Position numbers and translations under genes: made by a program. 64,000 nt of DNA from Brevibacterium sp. ZH18 (GTDB lineage: Bacteria; Actinomycetota; Actinomycetes; Actinomycetales; Brevibacteriaceae). Numbering within the stretch: position 1 is the first letter of the stretch; each line of letters begins with the position of its first letter. This document shows, piece after piece, positions 9,686-18,122 of this stretch. Below the pieces are notes generated by a model, which searched no databases, was not told the DNA's origin, and saw only the letters and a list, made by a program, of their open reading frames with translations. The stretch covers positions 106,710 through 170,709 of the forward strand of contig NZ_JALDSX010000002.1 in NCBI RefSeq assembly GCF_022748595.1, given 5' to 3'.

Positions 9686-10615
9686 CTATGGTGCCGTGAT
9701 TCGCCTGATTTCCTGGTCGTCGACTTCGGCGAGTGCCGCAGTCAGCGATCGTCGACCAGTTGGGGTGAGGATTTCCGTGTCGCCGACGAGCTCGGCCCAG
9801 GGTGCGAGCACGAAGGCACGCTCATGGGCTCGCGGATGCGGCAGGGTCAGTGTCGGTGAGTCACAGACCAGTTCGTCGGATCCGGTACCGAAGCGGATGA
9901 GGTCGATGTCGAGAGTCCGCGGCCCCCAGCGCAGCTCACGGGTCCGGCCACAGGCGACCTCGATGCCCTGTGCCACGGCCAGCAGCTCGTTGGCCGGCAG
10001 ACTCGTGGACACGATGAGTCCCAGGTTGAGGAAGTCGTTCTGCTCGACCCCGCCCCAGGGCGCAGTGCGATAGAACGATGACCGCTTGGCCACGGTGATC
10101 CGGGGATGCCGATCGAGCGCCTCGACCGCTTGGTCGAGGGTGTCCTTGGCCTCGCCGAGGTTGGCCCCCAGATTGAGGTACGCCTCGGTTTCCGTCGGCT
10201 CGGGTTGCGCCCGGGAGCGTACGACACCGACGCTGACGTCGTTGAAGCTGCGTTGGATCGGAGCACCGGGCTTGTGCACGACGACTTCGGCAAGGTCGGC
10301 CACGGTCAGGCAGTGGTCGGCGATGTGCTCGGCGAGAGTCTCGATGAGGTCGAACGTATTGTCTTCGACGATGTGGGCGACAGCTTCGGCCAGTTCACCG
10401 TAGTGAATGGTGTCCGCGATGGCATCCGATGCCGCGGCCCGAGCGACCGAGGTGTGGAGGACGACGTCGATGACGAAGTCCTGGCCCTCTCGCTTCTCGA
10501 AGTCGAAGACACCGTGGTTGCCGCGGACTGTCAGCCCGCGCAGCTCGATGCGATCGGGATGCGTCTGAGGGGTGCCAGTGGGTCGAGCCGAAGGCTCAGC
10601 GTTAGCGCCCATCAT
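9686..10615 (-). CDS. folB-folK: Bifunctional dihydroneopterin aldolase / HPPK (FolB-FolK fusion)
   Basis: 309 residues joining two folate enzymes. Residues about 20-135 are dihydroneopterin aldolase (RIELRGLTVRGNHGVF with the catalytic-region GNHG; IHYGELAE; VVVHKPGAPI). Residues about 143-300 are 6-hydroxymethyl-7,8-dihydropterin pyrophosphokinase (YLNLGANLGEAKDTLD; FYRTAPWGGVEQNDFLN; RWGPRTLDIDLI; LTLPHPRAHERAFVLAPWAEL). Together they turn dihydroneopterin into the pyrophosphate used by FolP. The start overlaps the folP stop by four bases. In many relatives folB and folK are separate overlapping genes, so the fusion is a small variation. Confidence 0.95.
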   Translation of the reverse strand: MMGANAEPSARPTGTPQTHPDRIELRGLTVRGNHGVFDFEKREGQDFVIDVVLHTSVARAAASDAIADTIHYGELAEAVAHIVEDNTFDLIETLAEHIADHCLTVADLAEVVVHKPGAPIQRSFNDVSVGVVRSRAQPEPTETEAYLNLGANLGEAKDTLDQAVEALDRHPRITVAKRSSFYRTAPWGGVEQNDFLNLGLIVSTSLPANELLAVAQGIEVACGRTRELRWGPRTLDIDLIRFGTGSDELVCDSPTLTLPHPRAHERAFVLAPWAELVGDTEILTPTGRRSLTAALAEVDDQEIRRITAP

Positions 10616-11502
10616 GCTCGGCCCTCGAGTCCTGGAGTATGAGCCGTGACGGCGCCGATGACCTTGCAGGCGATCACCGACGTCGCCGGATCGTGCACGC
10701 GCACGGCCCAGGCCCCGGCCTGAGCCGAGAGCCCCGAGATGGCAGCGGTCGCCTGATCCTTCGCTGCCTCCTCGGCGAGGTTCGGATCCTCCGGCGAGAG
10801 CAGCGTCGAGATGAAGCGCTTGCGACTGGCGGCCACGAGCAGTCGATGGTCGAGGCTCACGAACTCATCGAGGGCGGCAAGGATCTGCCAGTTGTGCTCA
10901 GCGTTCTTCGAGAACCCCAGCCCCGGGTCGAGGATGATGTTCTTCGGCTCGACACCGACGGTGATCGCTTCGTCGATGCGCGTCTTCAGCTCGGAGATCA
11001 CCTCGGCGACGACGTCGTCGTAGTGGAAGGTGGCCGAAGCCCGGTCGAGGTATCCACGCCAGTGCATGAGGACGACGGGAGCACCGGATTCCGCTGCCAC
11101 GGTGAGCATCGACGGATCCGACAGCCCTGCCGAGACGTCGTTGATGATGTGGGCGCCGGCGGCCAACGATGCCTCAGCAACTCGGGCACGCATCGTGTCG
11201 ACGCTGATCACAGCATTGGCGGCGGCCAACTCTCGGACGACGGGCACGACTCGGCGCAGTTCCTCCGCTTCGTCGACGCGTACCGATCCCGGACGGGTCG
11301 ATTCCCCGCCGACGTCGATGATGTCAGCGCCAGCGGCCAGGAGTTCGAGACCATGCGCCACGGCCCGGCCATGGTCGAAGTAGCGCCCTCCGTCGGAGAA
11401 CGAGTCAGGGGTGACGTTGAGGACGCCCATGATCTTCATACGCTCTGGATTCGCCTTCGCTGGTTTCGACATGGCTGGTTCAGACATGGCTGGTTCAGAC
11501 AT
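10612..11502 (-). CDS. folP: Dihydropteroate synthase
   Basis: 296 residues; condenses p-aminobenzoate with the pterin pyrophosphate and is the sulfonamide target. Signatures are IMGVLNVTPDSFSDGGRY, DIIDVGGESTRPGS, INDVSAGLSDPSML, DPGLGFSKNAEHNW and AASRKRFI. The N-terminus has a five-residue tandem repeat (MSEPA, MSEPA, MSKPA) encoded by a repeated 15-base unit, so three in-frame ATGs occur before the conserved domain. The first ATG (11502) lies six bases after GAGAGG and is preferred. It sits between folE and folB-folK in one operon. Confidence 0.96.
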   Translation of the reverse strand: MSEPAMSEPAMSKPAKANPERMKIMGVLNVTPDSFSDGGRYFDHGRAVAHGLELLAAGADIIDVGGESTRPGSVRVDEAEELRRVVPVVRELAAANAVISVDTMRARVAEASLAAGAHIINDVSAGLSDPSMLTVAAESGAPVVLMHWRGYLDRASATFHYDDVVAEVISELKTRIDEAITVGVEPKNIILDPGLGFSKNAEHNWQILAALDEFVSLDHRLLVAASRKRFISTLLSPEDPNLAEEAAKDQATAAISGLSAQAGAWAVRVHDPATSVIACKVIGAVTAHTPGLEGRA

Positions 11503-11512
11503 GGCTGGCCTC

Positions 11513-12136
11513 TCAGCCCCGCATGATCAGGCTCATGGCCTCGGCCCGGGAGGCAGTTTCGCGCAGTTGACCGCGGACCGCCGACGTGATGGTCGAGGCA
11601 CCAGGTTTGCGCACACCTCGCATGGTCATGCACAGGTGCTCGGCCTCGACGACGACGATAACGCCGCGTGGTTCGAGATGTTCGACGAGCGCATCGGCGA
11701 TCTGCGTCGTCAGCCGCTCCTGAACCTGTGGCCTCCGAGCGTAGATCTCGACGAGTCGAGCCAACTTGGACAGACCCGTGACTTTGCCGGTCTTACTGGG
11801 GATGTAGCCGACGTGAGCGACTCCGTGGAAGGGCACAAGGTGGTGCTCGCACATCGAATACAGGTCGATGTCACGCACGAGGACCATCTCCTCGTGGCTG
11901 ATGTCGAAGGTCACGCCGAGGACGTCAGCCGGATCCCGATGGAGTCCGGCGAAGACCTCTTCATAGGCGCGGGCGACTCTGGCCGGTGTCTCCACCAAGC
12001 CTTCGCGGTCAGGATCCTCGCCGACGGCGATGAGGATCTCACGAATCGCTGCTGCGATCCGCGGCTGATCGACCAGGTTCCCGGTGCCTTCAGGGGCCTC
12101 TCCGAGTACTGCAGACACATTGTCGATTTCGGACAT
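11513..12136 (-). CDS. folE: GTP cyclohydrolase I
   Basis: 207 residues; opens the folate pathway by converting GTP to dihydroneopterin triphosphate. The zinc ligands are Cys96 and His99 in [10 protein letters not shown] and Cys169 in [11 protein letters not shown]. Other family segments are [32 protein letters not shown] and [16 protein letters not shown]. The ATG shares one base with the ftsH stop (TGATG), so translation is coupled to ftsH, and the stop lies 10 bases before folP. Confidence 0.97.
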   Translation of the reverse strand: MSEIDNVSAVLGEAPEGTGNLVDQPRIAAAIREILIAVGEDPDREGLVETPARVARAYEEVFAGLHRDPADVLGVTFDISHEEMVLVRDIDLYSMCEHHLVPFHGVAHVGYIPSKTGKVTGLSKLARLVEIYARRPQVQERLTTQIADALVEHLEPRGVIVVVEAEHLCMTMRGVRKPGASTITSAVRGQLRETASRAEAMSLIMRG

Positions 12137-14259
12137 CAGTATCCGTTTCCTCTCCCGTCATCGGGATTCTGGGGCCCACTCGGTCCTGTCGGACCGTTGG
12201 GGTCGATGGGTCCTGTCGGGTTGTGCGGGACCTGAGGGCCGTTGGACCCTGTCGGACCTGCACCCGGGATGTCAGTCGTGTCGACTCCCGAATGTCCCTG
12301 GCCGTAGCCGCCGCGGTCACCGCTGAGTGGAGCCGGAGGATCGATGGGACCACGCTCGGAGACAGGGCGTTCGTCGTTGGCCAGCCACACATCGCGGGTG
12401 GGGCGTTTGACGATAGGTTCGAAGATCACAGCCAGTGCCGCCTGGTCGAGGGTCTCCCGCTCGAGCAGCTGATAGGCCAGGTTGTCGAGGACGTCGCGGT
12501 TGTGAGTCAGTGCCCAATAGGCATCGGCATGGGCGGCATCGATGATATTGCGAACCTCACGGTCGATCGACGACAGGGTCGAATCGCCGTACTCGTCGCC
12601 GCCGCCGTAGCCGCGACCGGCGAACGGCTCGGACTGGTCGTCGCCGATCTTGACCATGCCCAGCTTCTCGCTCATGCCGTACTGGGTGACCATCTTCCGT
12701 GCGATGTTCGTCGCCTTCTCGATGTCGTTGCTGGCGCCGGTGGTGGGATCGTGGAAGACGACTTCCTCGGCTACACGACCGCCCATGGCGTAGGCCAACT
12801 GGTCGAGCAGTTCGTTGCGGGTCGTCGAGTACTTGTCCTCGCTGGGCAACACCATGGTGTAGCCCAGTGCCCGACCGCGGGGAAGAATGGTGACCTTCGT
12901 GACCGGGTCGGTCTGGTTCATAGCCGCTGCGACCAGCGCGTGCCCACCTTCGTGGTATGCGGTGATGAGGCGTTCCTTGTCGTTCATCAGGCGGGTCCGC
13001 TTCTGCGGTCCTGCGATGACTCGGTCGATCGCCTCGTCGAGGATGCGGTTGTCGATGACCTTCGAGTTCTCACGTGCGGTCAGCAGGGCTGCCTCGTTGA
13101 GGACGTTGGCCAGGTCCGCGCCCGAGAAGCCCGGGGTGCGCTTGGCGACCTGTCCCAGATCGACGTCGGGGGCAAACGGCTTGCCTTCGGCGTGAACCTG
13201 AAGGATGTGCTGGCGACCCTTCATGTCCGGGGCCTCGACAGGGATCTGCCGGTCGAAGCGGCCAGGGCGCAGAAGCGCCGGATCGAGTACGTCGGGACGG
13301 TTGGTCGCGGCGATGAGGATGACGTTGGTCTTGACATCGAAGCCGTCCATCTCAACGAGGAGCTGGTTGAGCGTCTGTTCGCGCTCATCGTGACCGCCGC
13401 CCATGCCTGCGCCGCGCTGACGGCCGACAGCGTCGATCTCGTCGATGAAGATGATGCAGGGAGCGTTGGTCTTGGCCTGCTCGAACAGGTCGCGCACACG
13501 GGACGCACCGACGCCGACGTACATCTCGACGAAGTCCGAGCCCGAGATGGAGTAGAAGGGCACGCCGGCCTCGCCGGCCACGGCCTTTGCCAGCAGGGTC
13601 TTACCTGTACCGGGCTGACCGTAGAGCAGAACGCCCTTGGGGATCTTCGCTCCCACGGCCTTGAACTTCTCCGGTTCGGCCAGGAATTCCTTGATCTCCT
13701 CGAGCTCTTCGAGTGCCTCGTCGACGCCGGCGACATCCTTGAACGTGATGTCGGGGTTTTCTTTGTTGACGAGCTTCGCCTTCGATTTGCCGAAGTTCAT
13801 CATCTTCCCGCCGGACATCTGCGAGATGAGGAACCAGAACACAACGAAGATGATGACGAACGGGATCAGCGTGCCCAGCAGTGACATCAGCCAGCTCTGC
13901 TTGGGCACCTCATCGGTGAATCCCTGGCTGGGCTTCGCGGTGTCGACAGCCTTGACGATCTGGTCGCCGCGCTGCTCGACGTAGTAGAACTGGACCTTCT
14001 TGCCGAAGTCCTTGCCCTCGATCTTCAGATCCTTCTTCAGGGTCAGATCGACGCGCTGGTCGGTGTCGACGATCTTGGCCTGCTCGACCTGCTTGTCATT
14101 CAGCAGTTTGAGACCCTGCTCCGTGTCGATCTGGCTGAATCCGGTGCGGCTGAAGAGAAGAGCGCCGATGGACACTACGAGCAGTGCCATCACGATCCAG
14201 ATCAGGGGGCCTTTCGTCGCCTTGTTGAGCAGTGGGCGACGCTTATTCGACTCGGCCAT
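12136..14259 (-). CDS. ftsH: ATP-dependent zinc metalloprotease FtsH
   Basis: 707 residues; a membrane-anchored AAA protease for quality control of membrane proteins. Transmembrane helices at about 19-36 and 125-146 flank an extracytoplasmic domain. The AAA module has Walker A GQPGTGKT near 214, Walker [14 protein letters not shown] near 268 and the second-region-of-homology stretch [11 protein letters not shown]. The zinc site is HEGGH at 436-440. The last 70 or so residues are Gly/Pro-rich with GPTGPxGP-like runs, probably disordered. GAGAGG precedes the ATG. It begins the ftsH-folE-folP-folBK run. Confidence 0.97.
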   Translation of the reverse strand: MAESNKRRPLLNKATKGPLIWIVMALLVVSIGALLFSRTGFSQIDTEQGLKLLNDKQVEQAKIVDTDQRVDLTLKKDLKIEGKDFGKKVQFYYVEQRGDQIVKAVDTAKPSQGFTDEVPKQSWLMSLLGTLIPFVIIFVVFWFLISQMSGGKMMNFGKSKAKLVNKENPDITFKDVAGVDEALEELEEIKEFLAEPEKFKAVGAKIPKGVLLYGQPGTGKTLLAKAVAGEAGVPFYSISGSDFVEMYVGVGASRVRDLFEQAKTNAPCIIFIDEIDAVGRQRGAGMGGGHDEREQTLNQLLVEMDGFDVKTNVILIAATNRPDVLDPALLRPGRFDRQIPVEAPDMKGRQHILQVHAEGKPFAPDVDLGQVAKRTPGFSGADLANVLNEAALLTARENSKVIDNRILDEAIDRVIAGPQKRTRLMNDKERLITAYHEGGHALVAAAMNQTDPVTKVTILPRGRALGYTMVLPSEDKYSTTRNELLDQLAYAMGGRVAEEVVFHDPTTGASNDIEKATNIARKMVTQYGMSEKLGMVKIGDDQSEPFAGRGYGGGDEYGDSTLSSIDREVRNIIDAAHADAYWALTHNRDVLDNLAYQLLERETLDQAALAVIFEPIVKRPTRDVWLANDERPVSERGPIDPPAPLSGDRGGYGQGHSGVDTTDIPGAGPTGSNGPQVPHNPTGPIDPNGPTGPSGPQNPDDGRGNGY

Positions 14260-14427
14260 AAGTCCTCTCAGGAAAAAGATGTGGGTAACCTGTCCAGGCT
14301 ACCGAGGCTGCCTGGGAACATCCCCCACAGCCTAGTACCTCGCACTGACATAGCTCGAATGCGTCCGGTTTTGTTCCCGACCTGCGCAAGGTGTCAGGAA
14401 ATGCGAGGGACGCTCGGGCACAATCCT

Positions 14428-14567
14428 CAGCTGCAGACGGACTGCGTCAGCTGTAAACGGACAGCGCCAGCTGCAGACGTGCTGCGTCAGCTGTCAACGG
14501 ACAGCGTCAGCTGTAGACGTGCTGCGTCAGCTGTCAACGGACAGCGTCAGCTGTAGACGTGCTGCGC
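14428..14567. repeat. Seven-unit 20-bp tandem repeat spanning the 3' end of hpt
   Basis: Seven exact-length 20-base units beginning CAGCTG run from 14428 to 14567. Units 1, 3, 5 and 7 resemble CAGCTGTAGACGTGCTGCGT and units 2, 4 and 6 resemble CAGCTGTCAACGGACAGCGT, giving a 40-base super-period. The unit nearest hpt encodes its last codons, and the stop TGA lies at 14547-14549. The even units can fold as 5-6 bp hairpins (GCTGTC-AACG-GACAGC). The array fills much of the gap before ftsH. Confidence 0.92.
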
Positions 14568-15149
14568 GAGTGTCGCGACGAACGGAACGTTGCGGTACTT
14601 CTCCGCGTAGTCGAGTCCGTAGCCGATGACGAATTCGTTGGGCACGTCGAAGCCGACGTATTTGACGTCGATGTCGACCTTGACGGCCTCCGGCTTACGC
14701 AGCATCGTGCAGATTTCGACGGTGGCGGCGCCGCGGGAGCGCAGGTTCTGGACCAGCCAGGACAGGGTGAGTCCCGAGTCGATGATGTCTTCGACGATGA
14801 GCACATGACGGTCGGAGAGGTCGGTGTCGAGGTCCTTGAGGATGCGCACGACTCCAGAGGACTTGGTTCCGGAACCGTACGAGGAGACGGCCATCCAGTC
14901 CATCGTCACCGGCGAGTGCAGTGCGCGCGCCAGGTCGGCCATGACCATGACGGCACCCTTGAGGACACCGACGAGCAGGATGTCCTTGCCCTTGTAGTCT
15001 TCATCGATGGCGGCTGCCAGTTCAACGAGTCGTGCGGCTATCTGTTCTTCCGAGACGAGTACTTTTTCGATGTCATTGCCGAGATCGTTGATGTCCACAG
15101 GTGTCGGTTCTCCTCGCTTGGGGTGGGGTGTGCTCCCATTATGGTTCAC
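14547..15149 (-). CDS. hpt: Hypoxanthine phosphoribosyltransferase
   Basis: 200 residues; a purine-salvage enzyme that joins hypoxanthine or guanine to PRPP. The PRPP-binding loop is VLIVEDIIDSGLTL (about 117-130); other segments are LLVGVLKGAVMVMADLARAL, SSYGSGTKSSG and VPNEFVIGYGLDYAEKYRN. The GTG at 15149 is the outermost start; the GTG at 15098 (upstream AGGAG) would give a more typical N-terminus, so the first 17 residues are uncertain. Its last codons form one unit of the 20-bp repeat. In relatives it directly follows tilS, but here a transporter intervenes. Confidence 0.95.
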   Translation of the reverse strand: MNHNGSTPHPKRGEPTPVDINDLGNDIEKVLVSEEQIAARLVELAAAIDEDYKGKDILLVGVLKGAVMVMADLARALHSPVTMDWMAVSSYGSGTKSSGVVRILKDLDTDLSDRHVLIVEDIIDSGLTLSWLVQNLRSRGAATVEICTMLRKPEAVKVDIDVKYVGFDVPNEFVIGYGLDYAEKYRNVPFVATLAQHVYS

Positions 15150-15255
15150 TATCGACCTGAGGTGCCACTGCGAACGTCTCGACAGCCGAAGTCAACGTCA
15201 TTCGCCGGACTTGACCGCGTCCTCCGCGGCCCGGTTCAACCTGCGTGAACACCAG

Positions 15256-15318
15256 AGCTCGAGGTCACCGAGGTTCGAGGTTGTCAGGACTCGAGGTCAC
15301 CGGGGCTCAAAGTCACCG
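15256..15318. repeat. Imperfect 16-bp direct repeats over the 3' end of the transporter gene
   Basis: Four degenerate copies related to CTCGAGGTCACCGRGG lie between hpt and the end of the upstream transporter gene. The last copy contains that gene's stop codon (15313-15315). No terminator-like hairpin is seen. Confidence 0.6.
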
Positions 15319-16584
15319 GTGTTCGGCCAGCTCCTCGTCGACCGTTCCCGGCGAGGCGGCGAGGAATCCGGTCACGCCCATGAGCGCCGAGACCCCGACC
15401 ATGAGCGACAGCGGGACTGACCATCCCCCGCTGAACCCGAGCAGTCCACCGACAGCCAACGGCCCGATTGCGGCCAGCACATACCCCGAGGACTGAACGA
15501 ACGCCGAGGTCCGCGCGGTGACAGAGACGTCGCGCGTGCGTCCGGTGATAAGGGCGAGCGCGGCGGGGAAGGCGAACCCGCCGTAGGACAGCAGGATCGC
15601 CCAGAGCACTGGGGTCGCAGCGGGAGCCAAGAGAAGCCCGAGATAGCCCAGAACAGCACTGACTGCGAACGTGACCAGGAAGAATCGGGGCAGAATGCTG
15701 CGCATGATGATCTGCGGGGCGAGGAATCCGCCGGGCAGGCCACCGAGGGTGACGATCGTGAGCATGAGGCCGGCCAGCACCGGGTCGAGACCGGCATCCC
15801 GGTAGACCTGCGGCAACCAACCGAACTGCACGTAGGCGTTGGCGGACTGCAGGCCGAAGAACATGGCCATGTACATGGCCTTGCGTGAGGTGAAGATATG
15901 CCGCCGAGGCGGTGCCACCTCGTGCGACTCGGGTGCACGCTGGCGCAGGTTGGGAACCGATCCAGCCAATCTCAGCACGATCCAGGTCACGAGTGCCCCG
16001 ACGGGAACGAGCGCCCAGACGCCGAGGCCGATGCGCCAGTCATCGAAATGACCGGCGATCGGAGCTGTGAGCAGGGCAGGGAACATCGCGCCCAGACCCA
16101 GAGAGACGGTGAAGGCTGTCGCCCCGAGACTTGGCCGGTCGGGGAAGCGTGTCTTCACATAGACAGGCAGGATGACGTTGCCGATCGACATGCCTGCCAA
16201 GGCGACCACGGTCAGACCGGCGAAGCCGAGCCACTGATCAGTGAGCACACGCCCACCGACTCCGACGATGACGAATGAACAGGCGATGACAAGGGAGGCG
16301 AACAGTCCCACGCGTCTGAGCACGGGCACAGCGATGAATCCGCAGATCGCGAAGACCATGCCCGGAAGCGCGGTAAGCAGACCGGTCTGCCACTCGAGGA
16401 GTGAGTACGCGGTCTTGAGTTCCGAGAGGACGGGCCCGAGCGACGATGCCGCCGGACGCAGCGAGGAGGCGATGAGGATGAGGCAGATGAGTGCGAGCAC
16501 ATCGAGACCTCTGCCGGTGCGATGTCCTGGCAGGGCGTTGGGCCTCTGTTCAGCAGGGAGTGCGCTCTCGGGCTGGGAACTCAT
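15313..16584 (-). CDS. CynX/NimT-type MFS transporter
   Basis: 423 residues with about 12 hydrophobic helices and no obvious soluble domain. The sequence (LICLILIASSLRPAASSLGPVLSEL, LEWQTGLLTALPGMVFAICGF, GMSIGNVILPVYVKTRFPD, FGLQSANAYVQFGWLPQVYRDAG) matches the CynX/NimT branch of the major facilitator superfamily, named for cyanate and 2-nitroimidazole transport. The real substrate is unknown. It diverges from a cytosine-deaminase-like gene across a 150-base promoter region with a perfect palindrome, suggesting import or export of a nucleobase-like compound. It interrupts the usual tilS-hpt linkage. Confidence 0.88.
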   Translation of the reverse strand: MSSQPESALPAEQRPNALPGHRTGRGLDVLALICLILIASSLRPAASSLGPVLSELKTAYSLLEWQTGLLTALPGMVFAICGFIAVPVLRRVGLFASLVIACSFVIVGVGGRVLTDQWLGFAGLTVVALAGMSIGNVILPVYVKTRFPDRPSLGATAFTVSLGLGAMFPALLTAPIAGHFDDWRIGLGVWALVPVGALVTWIVLRLAGSVPNLRQRAPESHEVAPPRRHIFTSRKAMYMAMFFGLQSANAYVQFGWLPQVYRDAGLDPVLAGLMLTIVTLGGLPGGFLAPQIIMRSILPRFFLVTFAVSAVLGYLGLLLAPAATPVLWAILLSYGGFAFPAALALITGRTRDVSVTARTSAFVQSSGYVLAAIGPLAVGGLLGFSGGWSVPLSLMVGVSALMGVTGFLAASPGTVDEELAEHR

Positions 16585-16655
16585 GGCTTCATCCTGTCAG
16601 ACGGGTGTTCAGCCGTCGGCATCTGGTCGGGTCGACTCGTGCATGCGGCCTCGCT

Positions 16656-16669
16656 AACGGTATACCGTT
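16656..16669. promoter_or_regulatory. Perfect 14-bp palindrome in the divergent transporter/amidohydrolase promoter
   Basis: AACGGTATACCGTT is a perfect palindrome with a GTATAC centre, as in many GntR-family operators. It lies 72 bases upstream of the transporter start and 66 bases upstream of the amidohydrolase start, well placed to control both. No regulator gene is adjacent, so the cognate protein is not identified. Confidence 0.5.
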
Positions 16670-16734
16670 TGAGGCGGACGTGCTTCGACTCGAATCGCGA
16701 TGCACACAAAGCCGACAACTGAGAACCGAGGACG

Positions 16735-18057
16735 ATGATGACCATTCTCCGCAATGTGCGACTTGCTCCCACCCGCCACGACGATCCAGCAGCCGACGTC
16801 GAGATCGAGAACGGCCGCTTCACTCGGTTCACGCCGACCGTGCCCCAGACTGGTCCAACGCAGGCCGATTCAACGCAGACAGACCCAGCACGGGTTGAGT
16901 CGAAGGCGGCAGGTTCGGCAGCGGCAGGGTCGGTCGGGTCCCAACCAGACGTGATCGACGGGGCCGGTCGGGTACTGCTGCCCAGCCTCGGCGATGTCCA
17001 TGCCCATCTCGACTCCAATCGGATGGGTCAGACGTTCCGCCCGCACACCGCGGACGGGAGCCTGCACGGTCTGATCATGAACGACCGCGCCAATTGGCGC
17101 GACGGCGAGCGCAGCGTGAGAGACCAGGCGGCGTTCGCCACCGCTGTGATCATCGCTTCGGGCGGCACACGGATCCGCTCGCATGCGCAGATCGATGCCG
17201 ACTGCGGGCTCGAACGATTCACCGGCGTCCGCGATGCGCTGGCTGCTCACGCCGATGTTCTCGACTCGCAGATCGTGGCCTTCCCACAGGCGGGAATCGT
17301 CCGCGAGTCCGAGGTCAGAGACCTCCTCGATGCGGCGTTGAGCGAGGGTGCCGATCTCGTCGGCGGGCTCGATCCGCTCCAGTACGACCGGGATCCGGTC
17401 GCTCACCTCGATGTCGTCTTCGGACTCGCTGAGAAGCACGGTAAAGGCATCGACATCCATCTCCACGAACGCGGCACTGCAGGAGTCTTCTCCTTCGAGG
17501 AGATCGCTGCCCGGACGAAGGCGCACGGCATGGAGGGGCGAGTCACGATCTCGCATGCCTTCGCACTGAGCTCGAACCCGGACGCAGAGGTCGAGCGGAT
17601 GGCCGACCTCATCGCCGAGGCGGGGATCTCCCTGACAACGGTGGCACCGCAGAACGGAGTCCTGCCGCAGCGGGTCCTCGCCGATCGCGAGGTCACACTC
17701 GGACTCGGCGAGGACGGACAGCGCGACTATTGGAGCCCCTACGGCGACGGCGACCTGCTGCGGCGGACCTGGCAGCTGGCCTTCACGAACGGCTTCCGCC
17801 GCGACGCGGACATCGCAGACTGCCTGGACATCGCCTCCCGCGGCGGTGCCAGGGTGATGGCCGGAGCTCGCCCCGATGGAACCTCGCTGAAACAGGACGC
17901 CCGCTTCGGCCTCGGTGTCGGGGCGCCTGCGGACTTCGTGCTGCTCGAGGCCGACACGGTCACCTCGGCGATCATGGACTGCCCCGCCGGCCGCGATGTG
18001 TTCAAGGCGGGACGACTGGTGGCCTCCCACGGTGAACTCATCGGCGGAATGCGCTGA
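16735..18057 (+). CDS. Cytosine deaminase-like amidohydrolase family protein
   Basis: 440 residues, CodA branch of the metal-dependent hydrolases. Metal and catalytic residues appear as HxH in GDVHAHLDS, HLHE (matching CodA HCDE), SHAFAL, and the Asp in LGEDGQRDYW (matching LGHDD of CodA). The substrate may be a cyclic amide or nucleobase-like compound; cytosine itself is not proven. Residues about 35-70 are a Thr/Gln/Ala-rich insertion (QTGPTQADSTQTDPARVES) with DNA repeats, absent from typical family members. GAGG precedes two adjacent ATGs; the second (16738) has better spacing. It diverges from the CynX-type transporter. Confidence 0.85.
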   Translation: MMTILRNVRLAPTRHDDPAADVEIENGRFTRFTPTVPQTGPTQADSTQTDPARVESKAAGSAAAGSVGSQPDVIDGAGRVLLPSLGDVHAHLDSNRMGQTFRPHTADGSLHGLIMNDRANWRDGERSVRDQAAFATAVIIASGGTRIRSHAQIDADCGLERFTGVRDALAAHADVLDSQIVAFPQAGIVRESEVRDLLDAALSEGADLVGGLDPLQYDRDPVAHLDVVFGLAEKHGKGIDIHLHERGTAGVFSFEEIAARTKAHGMEGRVTISHAFALSSNPDAEVERMADLIAEAGISLTTVAPQNGVLPQRVLADREVTLGLGEDGQRDYWSPYGDGDLLRRTWQLAFTNGFRRDADIADCLDIASRGGARVMAGARPDGTSLKQDARFGLGVGAPADFVLLEADTVTSAIMDCPAGRDVFKAGRLVASHGELIGGMR

Positions 18058-18080
18058 GGCAAGTGGCCTTCAGCCCCGAG

Positions 18081-18122
18081 CCGGCGTCAGCAAGCGGGCG
18101 TCAGCAAGCCGGCGTCAGCGGG
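18081..18122. repeat. Three-unit 14-bp tandem repeat over the tilS stop codon
   Basis: Units at 18081-18094, 18095-18108 and 18109-18122 share CSGGCGTCAGCRRG. The third contains the tilS stop (18115-18117), and the others repeat the stop trinucleotide downstream. The pattern matches the array at the hpt 3' end. Confidence 0.8.

Noticed and set aside
12223..13884. A 553-codon plus-strand frame opposite ftsH
   Set aside because: It is the antisense of ftsH; high-GC codon bias opens such frames. No domain is recognisable.
14428..14567. A CRISPR-like array
   Set aside because: The units are contiguous 20-mers without unique spacers, and no cas gene is present.
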